A stretch of 64,000 nt of DNA, taken from Shewanella oneidensis MR-1 (GTDB lineage Bacteria > Pseudomonadota > Gammaproteobacteria > Enterobacterales > Shewanellaceae). The stretch is taken from the NCBI RefSeq assembly GCF_000146165.2, contig NC_004347.2:2418001-2482000 (forward strand), written 5' to 3'. The notes under the pieces were generated by a model. That model saw only the letters and a list, made by a program, of their open reading frames with translations. It was not told the origin of the DNA and ran no database searches. Position numbers and translations under genes: made by a program. Below, piece after piece: positions 10,644 through 20,504 of the stretch; the first letter of the stretch is position 1, and every line of letters begins with the position of its first letter.

Positions 10644-11009
10644 ATGAAAAAAATACTGGTAGTTGATGATTCCGCCTCGATCAGACATGTCGTGAGTATT
10701 GCACTTCGAGGAGCTGGCTATGAGGTTATTGATGCCTGCGATGGTAAAGATGCGCTCAGCAAACTTAATGGCGATAAAATTAATCTCATTATCAGTGACG
10801 TGAACATGCCAAATATGGATGGTATTAGTTTTCTAAAGGAAGTGAAAAAACATCCTCGTTATAAATTTACTCCAGTCATTATGCTCACTACCGAGGCTGG
10901 GCGGGACAAAATGGAAGAAGGGCGAATGGCGGGTGCTAAGGCGTGGGTAGTTAAACCCTTTCAGCCCCCCCAAATGCTTGATGCGGTGGCTAAACTCTGT
11001 TTACCGTAA
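10644..11009 (+). CDS. cheY: CheY-like single-domain response regulator
   Basis: This is a 121-aa receiver domain. Acidic pocket residues are in ILVVDDSAS, the phosphorylation Asp is in LIISDVNMPNMDG, the Thr switch is in VIMLTTEAG, and the Lys is in AWVVKPF. No output domain is present, so it should act by protein binding. In-frame ATGs also exist at 10623 and 10632; 10644 is chosen because the family starts at MKKILVVDD and AAGG lies at a usable distance. It is the second gene of the chemotaxis cluster and would be phosphorylated by the adjacent (now broken) CheA. Confidence 0.93.
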   Translation: MKKILVVDDSASIRHVVSIALRGAGYEVIDACDGKDALSKLNGDKINLIISDVNMPNMDGISFLKEVKKHPRYKFTPVIMLTTEAGRDKMEEGRMAGAKAWVVKPFQPPQMLDAVAKLCLP

Positions 11010-11021
11010 AGGGATTTGTGT

Positions 11022-11342
11022 ATGCCAATCAATATTGTGCTCAAAGATCAATCTATTAAGGTTAACTTAACCGAAGAGTTAACTATCTACAGTGTTATGG
11101 AATTTCGTGATGCATTAGTCGGTCATCTGCAACCAGGTGTAGATATTAGTGTTGATCTTTCCCAAGTGACAGAAGTAGATACCGCCGGACTTCAGTGGTT
11201 ACTCGCGCTTAAAGGATTGAATGTAGTACAGCGGGTCGAGTTTTGTCACCACAGCAAAGCTGTTATAGACGCCCTTGAGCTCTCAGGTTTGTCTGGCACA
11301 TTTGACGATACCATAGTGATATCCTCGGAGGTCCGCTTATGA
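11022..11342 (+). CDS. STAS-domain protein (anti-sigma-factor-antagonist-like)
   Basis: This 106-aa single STAS domain contains LTEELTIYSVMEFRDALVGHL, a DISVDLSQVTEVDTAGLQWLLAL core and a C-terminal VIDALELSGL helix. The serine normally phosphorylated in SpoIIAA-type proteins (DSSG or DTAG loop) is here a Thr (EVDTAGLQ). Small STAS proteins of this type often sit beside cheA in gammaproteobacterial clusters; the function is unproven. ATG 11022 has AAAGGGA eight bases upstream. Its stop overlaps the cheA start (GCTTATGA). Confidence 0.85.
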   Translation: MPINIVLKDQSIKVNLTEELTIYSVMEFRDALVGHLQPGVDISVDLSQVTEVDTAGLQWLLALKGLNVVQRVEFCHHSKAVIDALELSGLSGTFDDTIVISSEVRL

Positions 11343-12646
11343 CAGCCAGTGATGTACAAAAACTGTTTATGACTGAAGCGGAAGAATTGCTGACAGAAAT
11401 GGAAGACGCATTGCTGTCATTAGAGGCCGATTCAGAAAATATAAAGCTAATAAATCAACTTTTTAGAGCTATGCATACGATTAAAGGTGCCGCGGGTATT
11501 TTTAATTACAGCGCCATCGTTGATTTTACTCACCCTATCGAAACGTCAATTGATAAGGTGCGTAAAAATGAGTTGAAGATTGATTGTGCACTTATTGCAC
11601 TGTTGCTTAAGTGCAAGGATCACACATGGGCATTAGTGAATGCGGCAGTGGAAGATGATGAGGCAGCCCTAAATGCCTTGAGCATTCAAAGTCAGTTAAT
11701 TTTGGCCGAATTAGGTCGACATGAAAACATAGAATCTTGTTTCCCCCAGACCATCGCAGCAGAGCCGATTACCCCTGAACGCATTGAAGGGCATTATCTC
11801 GATACTGGGCATTGGTTAATTTCACTGGATTTTAAAGCCGACACACTACGTAATGGATTAGATCCATTAAGTTTTATTCGCTATTTACATCAATTAGGCC
11901 TGGTGCTTGAGGTCATTTGTTTAAGCCACAAGTTACCATCATTTGAAGCGTGTGATTTTGAGAGCTGTTTTTTACGCTATCGGATTATATTTGCCGGAAA
12001 TTGCACAAAAGAACAAATCGAGTCCGTGTTTGAATTTGCCCAAGATGATTGCGATATTCAGATTTTGCCCTCTCAGAAAGTCTCTGAGTCATTTCAAGCC
12101 TTGATAGAACAGCTCAATCCCTCAGAAAATCAACGACTAGGTGAAATCCTCTTAGCCATTGGGGCCATCACGGAAAAAGAATTAGTAAAGTCGCTCAATT
12201 TACAGTCTGACAATGCGGATGACAGTTCGACTAAAAAACTGGGTGAAGTATTAATTGCCAACCAACTAGTCGATAAACCTGTGGTCGAACAAGCCCTTAA
12301 AAAACAGACTCAAGCCAGAGAGCAGGCACAAACTATCCGAGTTGATTCTAATCGTCTCGGTCAGCTGATTAATTTGGTTGGGGAGTTAGTGACAGCGAGT
12401 GCTGCAATGAAGGTCATGGTTGATCGGTATCACTTCCTCGATGCTAATGATCTAGTGGGTTGCGTTGAACATCTTGTTCAAGAAATTAGAGAAAACGCTC
12501 TGCAATTACGCATGGTACAGATTGGAGAAACGTTCTCACGTTTTCGGCGAGTGGTGCGGGATGTCAGTAATGAACTGGGTAAACAAATTGAATTAACCAT
12601 TCAGGGTGGAGAGGGTAGTGTTCATAATTCTGTGTCATTTCAGTAA
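11339..12646 (+). pseudogene. cheA: Chemotaxis histidine kinase CheA, N-terminal fragment (IS256 insertion)
   Basis: The native frame runs 425 codons to 12613, then ten element-encoded residues and a stop. The Hpt domain is at 1-110 with the phosphoryl His46 in LFRAMHTIKGAAG. A central region contains a tandem repeat at about 264-325 (LGEILLAIGAITEKELVKSL and LGEVLIANQLVDKPVVEQAL), unlike a normal CheY-binding P2 domain. The dimerisation helix pair begins at DSNRLGQLINLVGELV near 336. The ATP-binding domain is lost to the other side of the insertion. The fragment could still be made and could accept phosphate in trans, but it cannot phosphorylate itself. Confidence 0.95.
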
Positions 12647-13906
12647 AATATTCAAAAACAGGAATGACACATGACCCAACCTTTTAACTTCGAACAAGCC
12701 CTTAAAGATCTGCAATCAGGTAAAAGCCTCACAGGTAAAGACAGCATTCTTGGCCCACTGATCAAGCAACTCACTGAAGCGGCTCTCCAGGCTGAGCTTG
12801 AGCAGCATTTAGCGCATGATCCTCAGCCTAATCGTAAAAATGGCAAAACCCCTAAGACCATTAAGCATCCGTCCGGTAACTTTGAGTTAGACGCGCCTAG
12901 AGACCGCAATGGCACCTTTGAGCCTCAGTTGATTAAGAAAAATCAAACTACGCTAACCGATGAAATCGAACGTAAAGTGTTATCGATGTTCAGTATAGGT
13001 ATGAGCTATCGCGATATTAATCAACATGTTGAAGATATGTATGGACTCAATGTGTCTAACGCAACAGTCAGTGCTATCACTGACAAACTCATCCCCGAAC
13101 TTAAAGCGTGGCAACAGCGCCCATTAGATAGCCATTATCCTATCGTGTGGCTTGATGCGATACATTATAAAGTCAAAGAGGATGGGCGTTACGTCAGTAA
13201 AGCCGTTTACACATTGTTAGCGCTTAATATGAAAGGAAAAAAGGAAATTTTAGGGCTTCACTTATCCGAAAATGAAGGCGCTAATTACTGGCTATCCGTA
13301 CTGACCGATCTTAATAATCGTGGTGTAAAAGATATTCTTATCGCCTGTGTTGACGGCTTGACCGGTTTCCCTGAGGCCATAGCCAGTATCTTCCCTCATA
13401 CGGAAACACAGCTATGCGTTATCCACCAGATCCGCAACTCAATGAAGTATGTCGCCTCAAAAAATCAGAAAGCGTTTATGGCTGATTTAAAGCCTGTGTA
13501 TCGAGCCGTGAGTAAAGAAGCCGCAGAGATGGCATTGGACGAACTGGAGGCCAAATGGGGTGATGCTTATCCGCTGGTAATCAACTCTTGGCGTCGCAAA
13601 TGGCATAATTTGTCCCATTATTTTAAGTACCCAGAACATATCAGGAAAGTGATTTACACGACCAATGCAGTTGAGGCTGTGCATCGCCAATTTAGAAAGC
13701 TCACCAAAACCAAAGGTGCATTTCCTAATGAAAATAGCTTGTTGAAGCTACTTTACGCAGGCATATTAAACGCCTCAGATAAATGGACCATGCCAATCCA
13801 CAATTGGAGCCTTTGTTTATCACAGTTAGCGATTTATTTTGAAGGGCGTTTAGATAGCGTGCTAGAAATTTAAAAATTAGCCTGACACAGAATTTTGAAC
13901 GCCCTC
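12614..13906 (+). mobile_element. IS256-family element copy 2, inserted in cheA
   Basis: This intact 1293-bp element has 24-bp imperfect terminal inverted repeats (GGTAGTGTTCA... left, GAGGGCGTTCA... on the complementary right end). The 8-bp target duplication GTGGAGAG lies at 12606-12613 and 13907-13914. Deleting the element and one repeat restores the cheA frame through GGESELDKIVVEKIND. It lies in inverted orientation to copy 1 and direct orientation to copy 3. Confidence 0.98.
12671..13873 (+). CDS. IS256-family (Mutator) transposase, intact
   Basis: The 400-aa transposase has the Mutator signature region FPHTETQLCVIHQIRNSMKY and catalytic acidic residues in VWLDAIHYKV and ACVDGLTGF, with the final Glu probably in the YTTNAVEAVHRQFRK region. 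AGGAATGAC gives a plausible ribosome site before the ATG. The protein is the same as that of copy 3 by eye, so this copy is likely a working transposase source. Confidence 0.96.
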   Translation: MTQPFNFEQALKDLQSGKSLTGKDSILGPLIKQLTEAALQAELEQHLAHDPQPNRKNGKTPKTIKHPSGNFELDAPRDRNGTFEPQLIKKNQTTLTDEIERKVLSMFSIGMSYRDINQHVEDMYGLNVSNATVSAITDKLIPELKAWQQRPLDSHYPIVWLDAIHYKVKEDGRYVSKAVYTLLALNMKGKKEILGLHLSENEGANYWLSVLTDLNNRGVKDILIACVDGLTGFPEAIASIFPHTETQLCVIHQIRNSMKYVASKNQKAFMADLKPVYRAVSKEAAEMALDELEAKWGDAYPLVINSWRRKWHNLSHYFKYPEHIRKVIYTTNAVEAVHRQFRKLTKTKGAFPNENSLLKLLYAGILNASDKWTMPIHNWSLCLSQLAIYFEGRLDSVLEI

Positions 13907-13914
13907 GTGGAGAG

Positions 13915-14814
13915 TCTGAACTCGATAAAATTGTTGTTGAAAAGATTAATGATCCCTTAACCCACCTCGTTCGCAATGCCCTCGATCACGGTATTGAACA
14001 GCCCCAAGAGCGTATCAACGCTGGTAAATCCGCCGTTGGCCATTTGATGTTAAATGCGTTCCATGATTCAGGGCATATTGTCATTGAAGTTACTGACGAT
14101 GGAGCGGGGCTTAACCCTGAACGGATCCGCAAAAAAGCGGAGGCATTAGGGTTAGTCGATGTAAACCAAGTGCTTAGTCATGCTGAGATTTTAAGGCTTG
14201 CTTTTGAACCAGGCCTTAGCACGAAAGAAAAAGCGAGCAATCTGTCGGGTCGCGGTGTAGGCATGGATGTCGTTAAACGTAATATTGAAGCGCTACGCGG
14301 TTCAGTGGAACTGGATAGCGAGCTGGGTAAAGGTACAAAAATCACAATCACATTGCCATTAACTCTCGCGATCATCGATGGCTTTATGGTTGGGGCTGCG
14401 AACGAAAACTATGTGATCCCGCTGAATATGGTTGAAGAGTGTGTCGAGCTCAATCAGGGTGAATGGCATGAGCAACAGAAGAATTACATTAGTCTGCGCG
14501 GAGAACTGATGCCTTTTATACGTCTTAAAAGTTTTTTTAATATCCCTAATGCAAACCAATACAACCAGAGGGAAAGCCTTGTGGTAGTTCGTTTTGGCCG
14601 AACCAAAGCTGGGATTGTCGTAGACAAATTATTTGGTGAGCAGCAAACCGTGATCAAACCCCTAGGGAAAATGTTTCAGCATCTTAAGGGCTTAAGCGGT
14701 GCCACCATTTTAGGTACTGGTGATATTGCCTTAATCCTTGATGTACAGGGGTTAATTACAGAAGTAAGTATTAGCGCCAAAAAATATCATCATGTGGCAC
14801 TGATTGATGAATAG
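13915..14814 (+). pseudogene. cheA: CheA C-terminal fragment (ATP-binding and CheW-like domains)
   Basis: These 299 codons continue cheA after the IS256 copy; the first internal ATG is at 14044. They hold the HATPase_c N box (LTHLVRNALDHGIE), G1 box (TDDGAGLNP), G2 box (GRGVGMDVVKRNIE) and a C-terminal CheW-like regulatory domain (GFMVGAANENYVIPLNMVEE). With the N-terminal 425 codons the original protein was 724 aa. Any product starting at 14044 would lack the N box and so should not bind ATP properly. Confidence 0.95.
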
Positions 14815-14839
14815 CTTATGTTGAAAAGGAATATTGACT

Positions 14840-16780
14840 ATGTTTAAAAAACTGACGCTCAGCATGCAGATTTCTGGCGGTTATGCATTGGTATTATTAC
14901 TCTTGGTCGTAATTTCATTGGCCGCCTATTTCGGGCTGACGAAAGCCATTAACGGCTTTAGTGATTATCGTGCTCTGGCTCGCGACTCTAATATGGCCGG
15001 TAGGGTCCAAGCAAATATGCTAACGATTCAAATCCAAGCATATGATTATATTTTTCAAAAGAAAGAATCAGCCTACAAAGTATTTAATGAGCGTAACGTT
15101 ATCGTTAATGACATTATTCAAAAGGCAATGACAGATATTAATGATCCTGAATTAAGTCAGCAAATTTCTGATATTCGTAAAGATATTGTCGATTACAACA
15201 GTTATTTTGAGTCGGTAGTGAAATTGATTAAATCTCGAAATGATGAAGTCACTAACGTGCTAGTGCCTAATGGCTCTGAAGTTGTAAAACTGATTTCTGA
15301 CGCCATGCATCAATCCTTTAATAAAGGGCAAATTGAGGTGGCTTACCGAGCGGGTTCAGTACTCGAATCAGTGCTGAGCGCTCGGTTAGCGGCATCAAAA
15401 TTCCTTGAGACAAATTTAGATGCGGATTTACAGCAAGCGTTGATGGCGATTGATTTAGCGAAGGGTGAGCGGCTTTCTGCATTAAAAGCTGCGGCAACAG
15501 ATCTCGATACACAATCAAAATTAGTCCAATTTACAAGCAGCATTGACAATTATGCGTCCTCGTTAAAGTCGGTTTATAACACGATTAACGAACGAAACGA
15601 CATTGTCAAAAATCAACTCGACCGCATCGGTCTTGACGTGTCTCGCCAAACAGAAGATATCAAATTAACTATCCAAAAAAGACAAGACGCCCTTGGTCCT
15701 TTAGTTAAAGTTCAAAATGAACAGACCCTCACCACCGTCATTAGTGTCTCAATCGCTGCTATTTTTATCGGTATTTTCTTAGCGTGGTTTTTAGTGAAGT
15801 TAATTAAAAAGCCATTAGGAGGTGAGCCACGTGATATGGAAACAATCGCTCGTGCAATTGCTAACGGAGATTTAACGATAGAGTTAAAACAACGTGAACA
15901 AGCAACCGGTGTTTATAAGGCAATGATAGATATGATAGATAGCCTTACCTCTGTGATCGCTCAAGTTCGAAGTGGTGCTGATAATTTGTCTAGTGCTTCG
16001 TCACAGGTTAGTAGTACTGCCCAAAGTCTAAGTCAAGGCGCAACTGAGCAGGCCGCCAGTGTAGAAGAGACAACCAGTGCTGTAGAGGAATTAAATGCGT
16101 CAGTACAGCAGAATTCTGAAAATGCGAGAGTAACCAACAATATGGCGACGGTTGCAGCAGAAGAAGCAAGACAAGGTGGAATTGCGGTAGAGCAAACCGT
16201 GGCGGCAATGAAGCAAATCGCCGCTAAAATTAGCTTAATTGAGGATATTGCTTATAAAACCAATCTGTTAAGTCTCAATGCGGCCATTGAGGCTGCCCGT
16301 GCTGGAGAACATGGTAAAGGCTTTACAGTTGTCGCCTCTGAAGTCAGAAAACTTGCTGAAAACAGTAGTTTAACTGCTCAAGAAATTAATAAACTTGCTA
16401 GTGATAGTGTAGGAATAGCTGAAAATGCTGGCCGCCTGATTGCGAATATTGTACCAAATATCCAAAAAACATCTGATTTAGTTCAGGAAATAAGTTCTTC
16501 CTCTGAGGAGCAGGCGATAGGGATCAGTCAGATTAATGACTCCATGCTGCAACTGGATAAAGCTACGCAGCAGAATGCATCTGCATCGGAGGAGCTTGCG
16601 GCAACATCAGAAGAACTTAATGGTCAAGCTAATCAACTGCTTGATGCTGTGGAGTTTTTTAAGCTTGCCATCAGTAGTGAAAGACCTCATCAAGGCAAAT
16701 CAACACACATGACAGCTTCTGTACGTAAAACGGCTAAGGCCAAACAGCATGTTGAACGTGCCGATTTCGAACGATTCTGA
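14840..16780 (+). CDS. Methyl-accepting chemotaxis protein with periplasmic helical sensor
   Basis: This 646-aa transmembrane chemoreceptor has TM1 at about 11-33 (GGYALVLLLLVVISLAAYFGL). A predicted all-helical periplasmic domain covers about 34-293, longer than a simple four-helix bundle and so perhaps a HBM-type double bundle. TM2 lies at about 296-318 and is followed by a HAMP domain with LGGEPRDMETIARAIANGDL. The signalling hairpin tip is [20 protein letters not shown] near 465-485. No C-terminal CheR-docking pentapeptide is visible. ATG 14840 is preferred to TTG 14834 because AAAAGGA lies nine bases upstream. Its ligand cannot be told from sequence. Confidence 0.95.
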   Translation: MFKKLTLSMQISGGYALVLLLLVVISLAAYFGLTKAINGFSDYRALARDSNMAGRVQANMLTIQIQAYDYIFQKKESAYKVFNERNVIVNDIIQKAMTDINDPELSQQISDIRKDIVDYNSYFESVVKLIKSRNDEVTNVLVPNGSEVVKLISDAMHQSFNKGQIEVAYRAGSVLESVLSARLAASKFLETNLDADLQQALMAIDLAKGERLSALKAAATDLDTQSKLVQFTSSIDNYASSLKSVYNTINERNDIVKNQLDRIGLDVSRQTEDIKLTIQKRQDALGPLVKVQNEQTLTTVISVSIAAIFIGIFLAWFLVKLIKKPLGGEPRDMETIARAIANGDLTIELKQREQATGVYKAMIDMIDSLTSVIAQVRSGADNLSSASSQVSSTAQSLSQGATEQAASVEETTSAVEELNASVQQNSENARVTNNMATVAAEEARQGGIAVEQTVAAMKQIAAKISLIEDIAYKTNLLSLNAAIEAARAGEHGKGFTVVASEVRKLAENSSLTAQEINKLASDSVGIAENAGRLIANIVPNIQKTSDLVQEISSSSEEQAIGISQINDSMLQLDKATQQNASASEELAATSEELNGQANQLLDAVEFFKLAISSERPHQGKSTHMTASVRKTAKAKQHVERADFERF

Positions 16781-16793
16781 TAGAGGACATATC

Positions 16794-17330
16794 ATGAATC
16801 AATTAGTAAATGTGGGGATGACTAATTCCGTGGGAGATATTACCCAATATCTCACCTTTCAATCAGCAAACGACACCTTTGCAATAGGCATTTTAGATGT
16901 AAAAGAGATTATTGAAATTGAGGGCATTACACGGGTGCCTATGATGCCTGAATTTTTGTGCGGTATCATTAATTTACGGGGCAAGGTGGTTCCGGTGATT
17001 GATTTGTCAAAAAGGCTAGGGCGCCTGACAACGGTTATTTCAAAAAAAAGTTGCATTGTCTTGGTTGAAGTCAGTCACGAGGATGAGCGGCAAACCATAG
17101 GTATGTTAGTCGATGAGGTGAATGAAATTCTTGAAATTGATGATGAACATACTCAGCCTCCACCGGATTTTGGCGCCGATCTCCGAGTTGATTTTATTCG
17201 CGCGATGGGGCGTGTAGGTGAACATTTTATGATATTGCTTGATATTAATTATGTGCTGTCGGTGGCTGACATCAGTGCAATTAGTCAGCTCAATTTTCGT
17301 TCGGCCGAAGATATTGATGAAGCCCTATGA
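16794..17330 (+). CDS. cheW: CheW adaptor protein
   Basis: This 178-aa CheW domain couples receptors to CheA. Diagnostic stretches are FAIGILDVKEIIEIEGITRVP, EFLCGIINLRGKVVPVIDL and the GMLVDEVNEILEI strand. The start at 16794 has AGAGGAC nine bases upstream; upstream in-frame codons overlap the MCP gene. The stop overlaps the cheR start (ATGA), which indicates translational coupling. It should bridge the receptors of this cluster to CheA, which is broken here. Confidence 0.95.
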   Translation: MNQLVNVGMTNSVGDITQYLTFQSANDTFAIGILDVKEIIEIEGITRVPMMPEFLCGIINLRGKVVPVIDLSKRLGRLTTVISKKSCIVLVEVSHEDERQTIGMLVDEVNEILEIDDEHTQPPPDFGADLRVDFIRAMGRVGEHFMILLDINYVLSVADISAISQLNFRSAEDIDEAL

Positions 17331-18154
17331 AGTCATCTTTGTTGCCGCTTGAACATGCAGCTTTAACGCAAAGAGATTTTGAGCTCATTAGACAATTTTT
17401 ATATGAGGAAGCCGGCATATTCTTGAGCGACATTAAAAAGTCATTGGTGGCCAGTCGATTATGTCGACGGCTAAAAGAAACTGGGTATGAAAATTACGGA
17501 GATTATTTTGAGTTTGTCAAAAATCACTCCGAGCATAGTGAGTATCATCATTTTATTGATGCCTTGACGACCAATGAAACCTTTTTTTTTCGTGAAATAG
17601 AGCATTTTGAATTTGTAAAAAATCTGATAAAAACACATCCGCAAAAAAAAAGCTGGCAGGCATGGTCGGCAGCTTGCTCATCGGGAGAAGAAGCTTACAG
17701 TTTGGCCATGTTATTGGCGGATCATTTAGGTATCGATGGCCAGTGGCAGGTGCAAGGTTCAGATATCAGTCAGCGGGTGCTAGCTAAGGCTGAAATGGCG
17801 CATTATCCCCTTGAACGTAATGACGGCATTGGCTTTGAGAGATTACAAAAATATTGCCTAAAGGGAATTGGCAAACAAAGTGGCACGTTTTTAATTGATG
17901 AAACATTAAAAGCTAAAGTGACGTTTTTTGCGATGAATCTGACTCAATCCTGTGAAAGTGTTGGTATGTGTGACTTAATCTTTATTCGTAATGTGATGAT
18001 TTATTTCGACACTGTGTCAAAACAACGAGTCATAAACCATGTGCTTAAGCAGTTGAAAGTCGGCGGTTATCTGTTTATTTCACATACCGAATCCTTGATG
18101 CACGTAAAACATGGATTAAAACAGATTAAACCTTCAATTTATCAAAGGATTTGA
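17327..18154 (+). CDS. cheR: Chemotaxis protein methyltransferase CheR
   Basis: This 275-aa SAM-dependent methyltransferase methylates glutamates on chemoreceptors. An N-terminal all-alpha CheR_N domain (to about residue 75, including FLYEEAGIFLSD) precedes the Rossmann domain. The SAM motif is WSAACSSGEEAYSLAMLL. ALTTNETFFFRE and CDLIFIRNVMIYFD are typical CheR segments. No TPR extension is present. The start is the ATG that overlaps the cheW stop. Confidence 0.96.
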   Translation: MKSSLLPLEHAALTQRDFELIRQFLYEEAGIFLSDIKKSLVASRLCRRLKETGYENYGDYFEFVKNHSEHSEYHHFIDALTTNETFFFREIEHFEFVKNLIKTHPQKKSWQAWSAACSSGEEAYSLAMLLADHLGIDGQWQVQGSDISQRVLAKAEMAHYPLERNDGIGFERLQKYCLKGIGKQSGTFLIDETLKAKVTFFAMNLTQSCESVGMCDLIFIRNVMIYFDTVSKQRVINHVLKQLKVGGYLFISHTESLMHVKHGLKQIKPSIYQRI

Positions 18155-18155
18155 T

Positions 18156-18764
18156 GTGGAAAACATGGCCTTTAACCAAAGAACGGTTGTCATGATTGGC
18201 CCTGGTGAGCACTATGTGACCGCAAAAAATGAAGTCATCAAAACGCTATTGGGCTCATGTGTCGCCGTTTGTTTATATGATCCTAAGGCTCAAGTGATTG
18301 GGATGAATCACTTTTTATTAGCTGCCGATCGTCGCAAATTTACGCATTTTTTGGATTCACGCGCAGGTTACTATGGTGTACATGCCATGGAGATCTTAAT
18401 CAATGCCATGTTAAAGCGTGGAGCACAGCGGAAATATTTGCAGAGTAAAATATTTGGAGGCGCGAATGTGTTGTCCTTATGTGCAGACAATATTCTTAAT
18501 CACTATGATATTGGCGGGATGAATATAGATTTTGTCAGACACTTTTTACAACGCGAACGTATCCCCATAATCAGTGAAGATATAGGTGGCCATTGTGGTC
18601 GAGTTATTTATTTTGATCCCACGGATTATTCTGTTTATCGCAGTTTAATCGAGCACAAATATGAAGAAATAGCTTCGCTTCAGGATGAAGAATATCGATA
18701 TTTTAATCAAGCGAGTGAAGATATCCATTCTTCGGGAGTCCCAGTAGTGATTTGGTCAGATTAG
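18156..18764 (+). CDS. cheD: Chemoreceptor glutamine deamidase CheD
   Basis: This 202-aa CheD converts receptor glutamines to glutamates and can bind CheC-type proteins. The catalytic Cys lies in LLGSCVAVCLYD, the His in IGMNHFLL, and a conserved FGGANV follows. GTG 18156 starts one base after the cheR stop; ATG 18165 is an alternative with no better ribosome site. No cheC is found in this cluster, so CheD here probably acts only as deamidase. Confidence 0.93.
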   Translation: MENMAFNQRTVVMIGPGEHYVTAKNEVIKTLLGSCVAVCLYDPKAQVIGMNHFLLAADRRKFTHFLDSRAGYYGVHAMEILINAMLKRGAQRKYLQSKIFGGANVLSLCADNILNHYDIGGMNIDFVRHFLQRERIPIISEDIGGHCGRVIYFDPTDYSVYRSLIEHKYEEIASLQDEEYRYFNQASEDIHSSGVPVVIWSD

Positions 18765-18783
18765 CAGTCATTAAGGAGTGAGT

Positions 18784-19854
18784 GTGATTAAGGTTGCCAT
18801 AGTGGATGATTCGGCGGTTGTCAGGCAAGTGCTTAGCAGCATGTTGGAAAATCAACCGGATATTACGCTATTAGGCTGCGCTCGGGATCCTCTTTTTGCT
18901 CTCAAGTTATTCGAACAGCAATGGCCTGATGTCATTATTCTCGATATTGAAATGCCAAGAATGGACGGCATTACGTTTTTAAAAAAAGTCATGGCCGAAA
19001 AACCAACACCAGTGGTGATTTGCTCAACATTAACTGAGCAAGGGGCTTCAGTAACCATTGCGGCACTTGCCGCTGGGGCGGTGGATATCATTACTAAACC
19101 TAAATTAGGTTTGAAGGGATTTTTGGAGGAATCACAAGCTCGTTTACTGCAGGCCATTCGTGCCGCCGCCAAAGCCTCGGTAGCTAAATTGCGTGTTAAT
19201 GGCTTAGCAAAACCAATGCCTGTTATCGCAAAACACAACGCCGATGTAGTGCTAGCATCAACAAACCATGCGTTAAACCAAACCACAGATCGTGTTGTTG
19301 CCCTCGGAACCTCTACGGGCGGAACCCATGCACTTGAATATGTGCTAACGGCGTTGCCCCGCACAAGTGCGGGTATAGTAGTTGTCCAACATATGCCAGA
19401 ACATTTTACGGCCGCTTTCGCCAGCCGGTTAAATGGGGTATGTGAAATGGAAGTAAAAGAAGCCGAGGATAACGATAGGGTGATGCCGGGGCTCGTGCTT
19501 ATTGCCAATGGTGGTAAACATATGCTGTTACAACGTAGCGGGGCTCAATATCGTGTTCAACTGAAGGATGGGCCGCTGGTCAGTCGGCATCGCCCCTCGG
19601 TTGATGTATTGTTTCGTTCTGTTGCTAATGCTGCAGGTAAAAATGCCTTAGGGGTTATTATGACTGGCATGGGTGACGATGGCGCTCGGGGGTTGCTGGA
19701 AATGCATCAGTGCGGAGCCATAACATTGGCGCAGGATGAAGCCAGTTGCGTGGTTTATGGTATGCCAAAAGAAGCGGTCAAACTCGGCGCAGTGAGTCGG
19801 CAGGTTGCTCTGGACAATATTGCTGAGGAAATTATCGCTTTTACCAAGCAATAA
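18784..19854 (+). CDS. cheB: Chemotaxis response regulator methylesterase CheB
   Basis: This roughly 356-aa protein has a receiver domain (phosphorylation Asp in [12 protein letters not shown]), a linker, and a methylesterase/deamidase domain. The catalytic triad is Ser in [11 protein letters not shown], His in VVQHMPEHF and Asp in [15 protein letters not shown] 18784 is chosen over GTG 18778 because AAGGAG covers 18773-18778, leaving a five-base gap. It is the last gene of the cluster and is followed directly by a terminator. CheB is normally activated by CheA, which is interrupted here. Confidence 0.95.
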   Translation: MIKVAIVDDSAVVRQVLSSMLENQPDITLLGCARDPLFALKLFEQQWPDVIILDIEMPRMDGITFLKKVMAEKPTPVVICSTLTEQGASVTIAALAAGAVDIITKPKLGLKGFLEESQARLLQAIRAAAKASVAKLRVNGLAKPMPVIAKHNADVVLASTNHALNQTTDRVVALGTSTGGTHALEYVLTALPRTSAGIVVVQHMPEHFTAAFASRLNGVCEMEVKEAEDNDRVMPGLVLIANGGKHMLLQRSGAQYRVQLKDGPLVSRHRPSVDVLFRSVANAAGKNALGVIMTGMGDDGARGLLEMHQCGAITLAQDEASCVVYGMPKEAVKLGAVSRQVALDNIAEEIIAFTKQ

Positions 19855-19855
19855 A

Positions 19856-19879
19856 AAAGCCAGTGCGGACACTGGCTTT
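19856..19879. terminator. Bidirectional terminator between cheB and efp
   Basis: A perfect 10-bp stem (AAAGCCAGTG with CACTGGCTTT) and a 4-nt loop have T-rich flanks on both strands (CTTTG rightward, TTTTTTA leftward). It serves the convergent cheB and efp genes. Confidence 0.85.
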
Positions 19880-19899
19880 CTTTGACGTAAAAAGGGCGG

Positions 19900-20460
19900 T
19901 TAAACGCGCTTTTTGAATTCGCCAGTACGAGTATCGATTTCGATCTTGTCGCCAACTTTAACAAAGTCAGCCACGCTGATGGTGCCGCCGCCGGTGATAG
20001 TTGCAGGCTTCATCACTTTACCTGAAGTATCGCCACGAGCAGACGGCTCAGTGTAGATCACTTCACGTACAATAGTCGTTGGCATTTCAACAGAAATTGC
20101 TTTGCCATCGTAGAAAGTTACTTGGCAAGTTTCTTCCATACCGTCAACGATGTAAGCCGCTGCATCACCTAAGTTTTCAGCTTCTACGTCGTATTGGTTG
20201 TATTCTGCATCCATGAACACGTACATAGGATCAGCAAAGTAAGAATAAGTACAATCCAGACGATCTAGGATAATATCGTCAATCTTATCTTCACCTTTGA
20301 AAGTGGTTTCGGTGCCAGAGTTAAGCAGCAAGTTTTTCAACTTTAACTTAACGATAGCAGCGTTACGGCCAGAACGAGTTGTTTCTGTTTTCTGTACAAC
20401 CCATGGGCTGCCTTCAAACATGATCACGTTACCTGGACGGACTTCATGAGCAGTTTTCAT
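19900..20460 (-). CDS. efp: Translation elongation factor P, arginine (R32) type
   Basis: This 186-aa EF-P relieves ribosome stalling at polyproline. It has KOW-like domain 1 and two OB-like domains. The modification loop reads [11 protein letters not shown] with Arg32 at the tip, where E. coli has a lysine. Arg32-type EF-P proteins are rhamnosylated by EarP, which is encoded directly upstream on the same strand. The C-terminal signature [15 protein letters not shown] is intact. Start ATG is at 20460. Confidence 0.97.
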   Translation of the reverse strand: MKTAHEVRPGNVIMFEGSPWVVQKTETTRSGRNAAIVKLKLKNLLLNSGTETTFKGEDKIDDIILDRLDCTYSYFADPMYVFMDAEYNQYDVEAENLGDAAAYIVDGMEETCQVTFYDGKAISVEMPTTIVREVIYTEPSARGDTSGKVMKPATITGGGTISVADFVKVGDKIEIDTRTGEFKKRV

Positions 20461-20504
20461 TACACAATTTCCTATATGTCGATTTTCTATTTCAGCGCAG
20501 CATC

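Noticed and set aside
18852..19508. 218-aa minus-strand frame inside cheB
   Set aside because: It is a shadow of the cheB reading frame; cheB is complete with all catalytic motifs.
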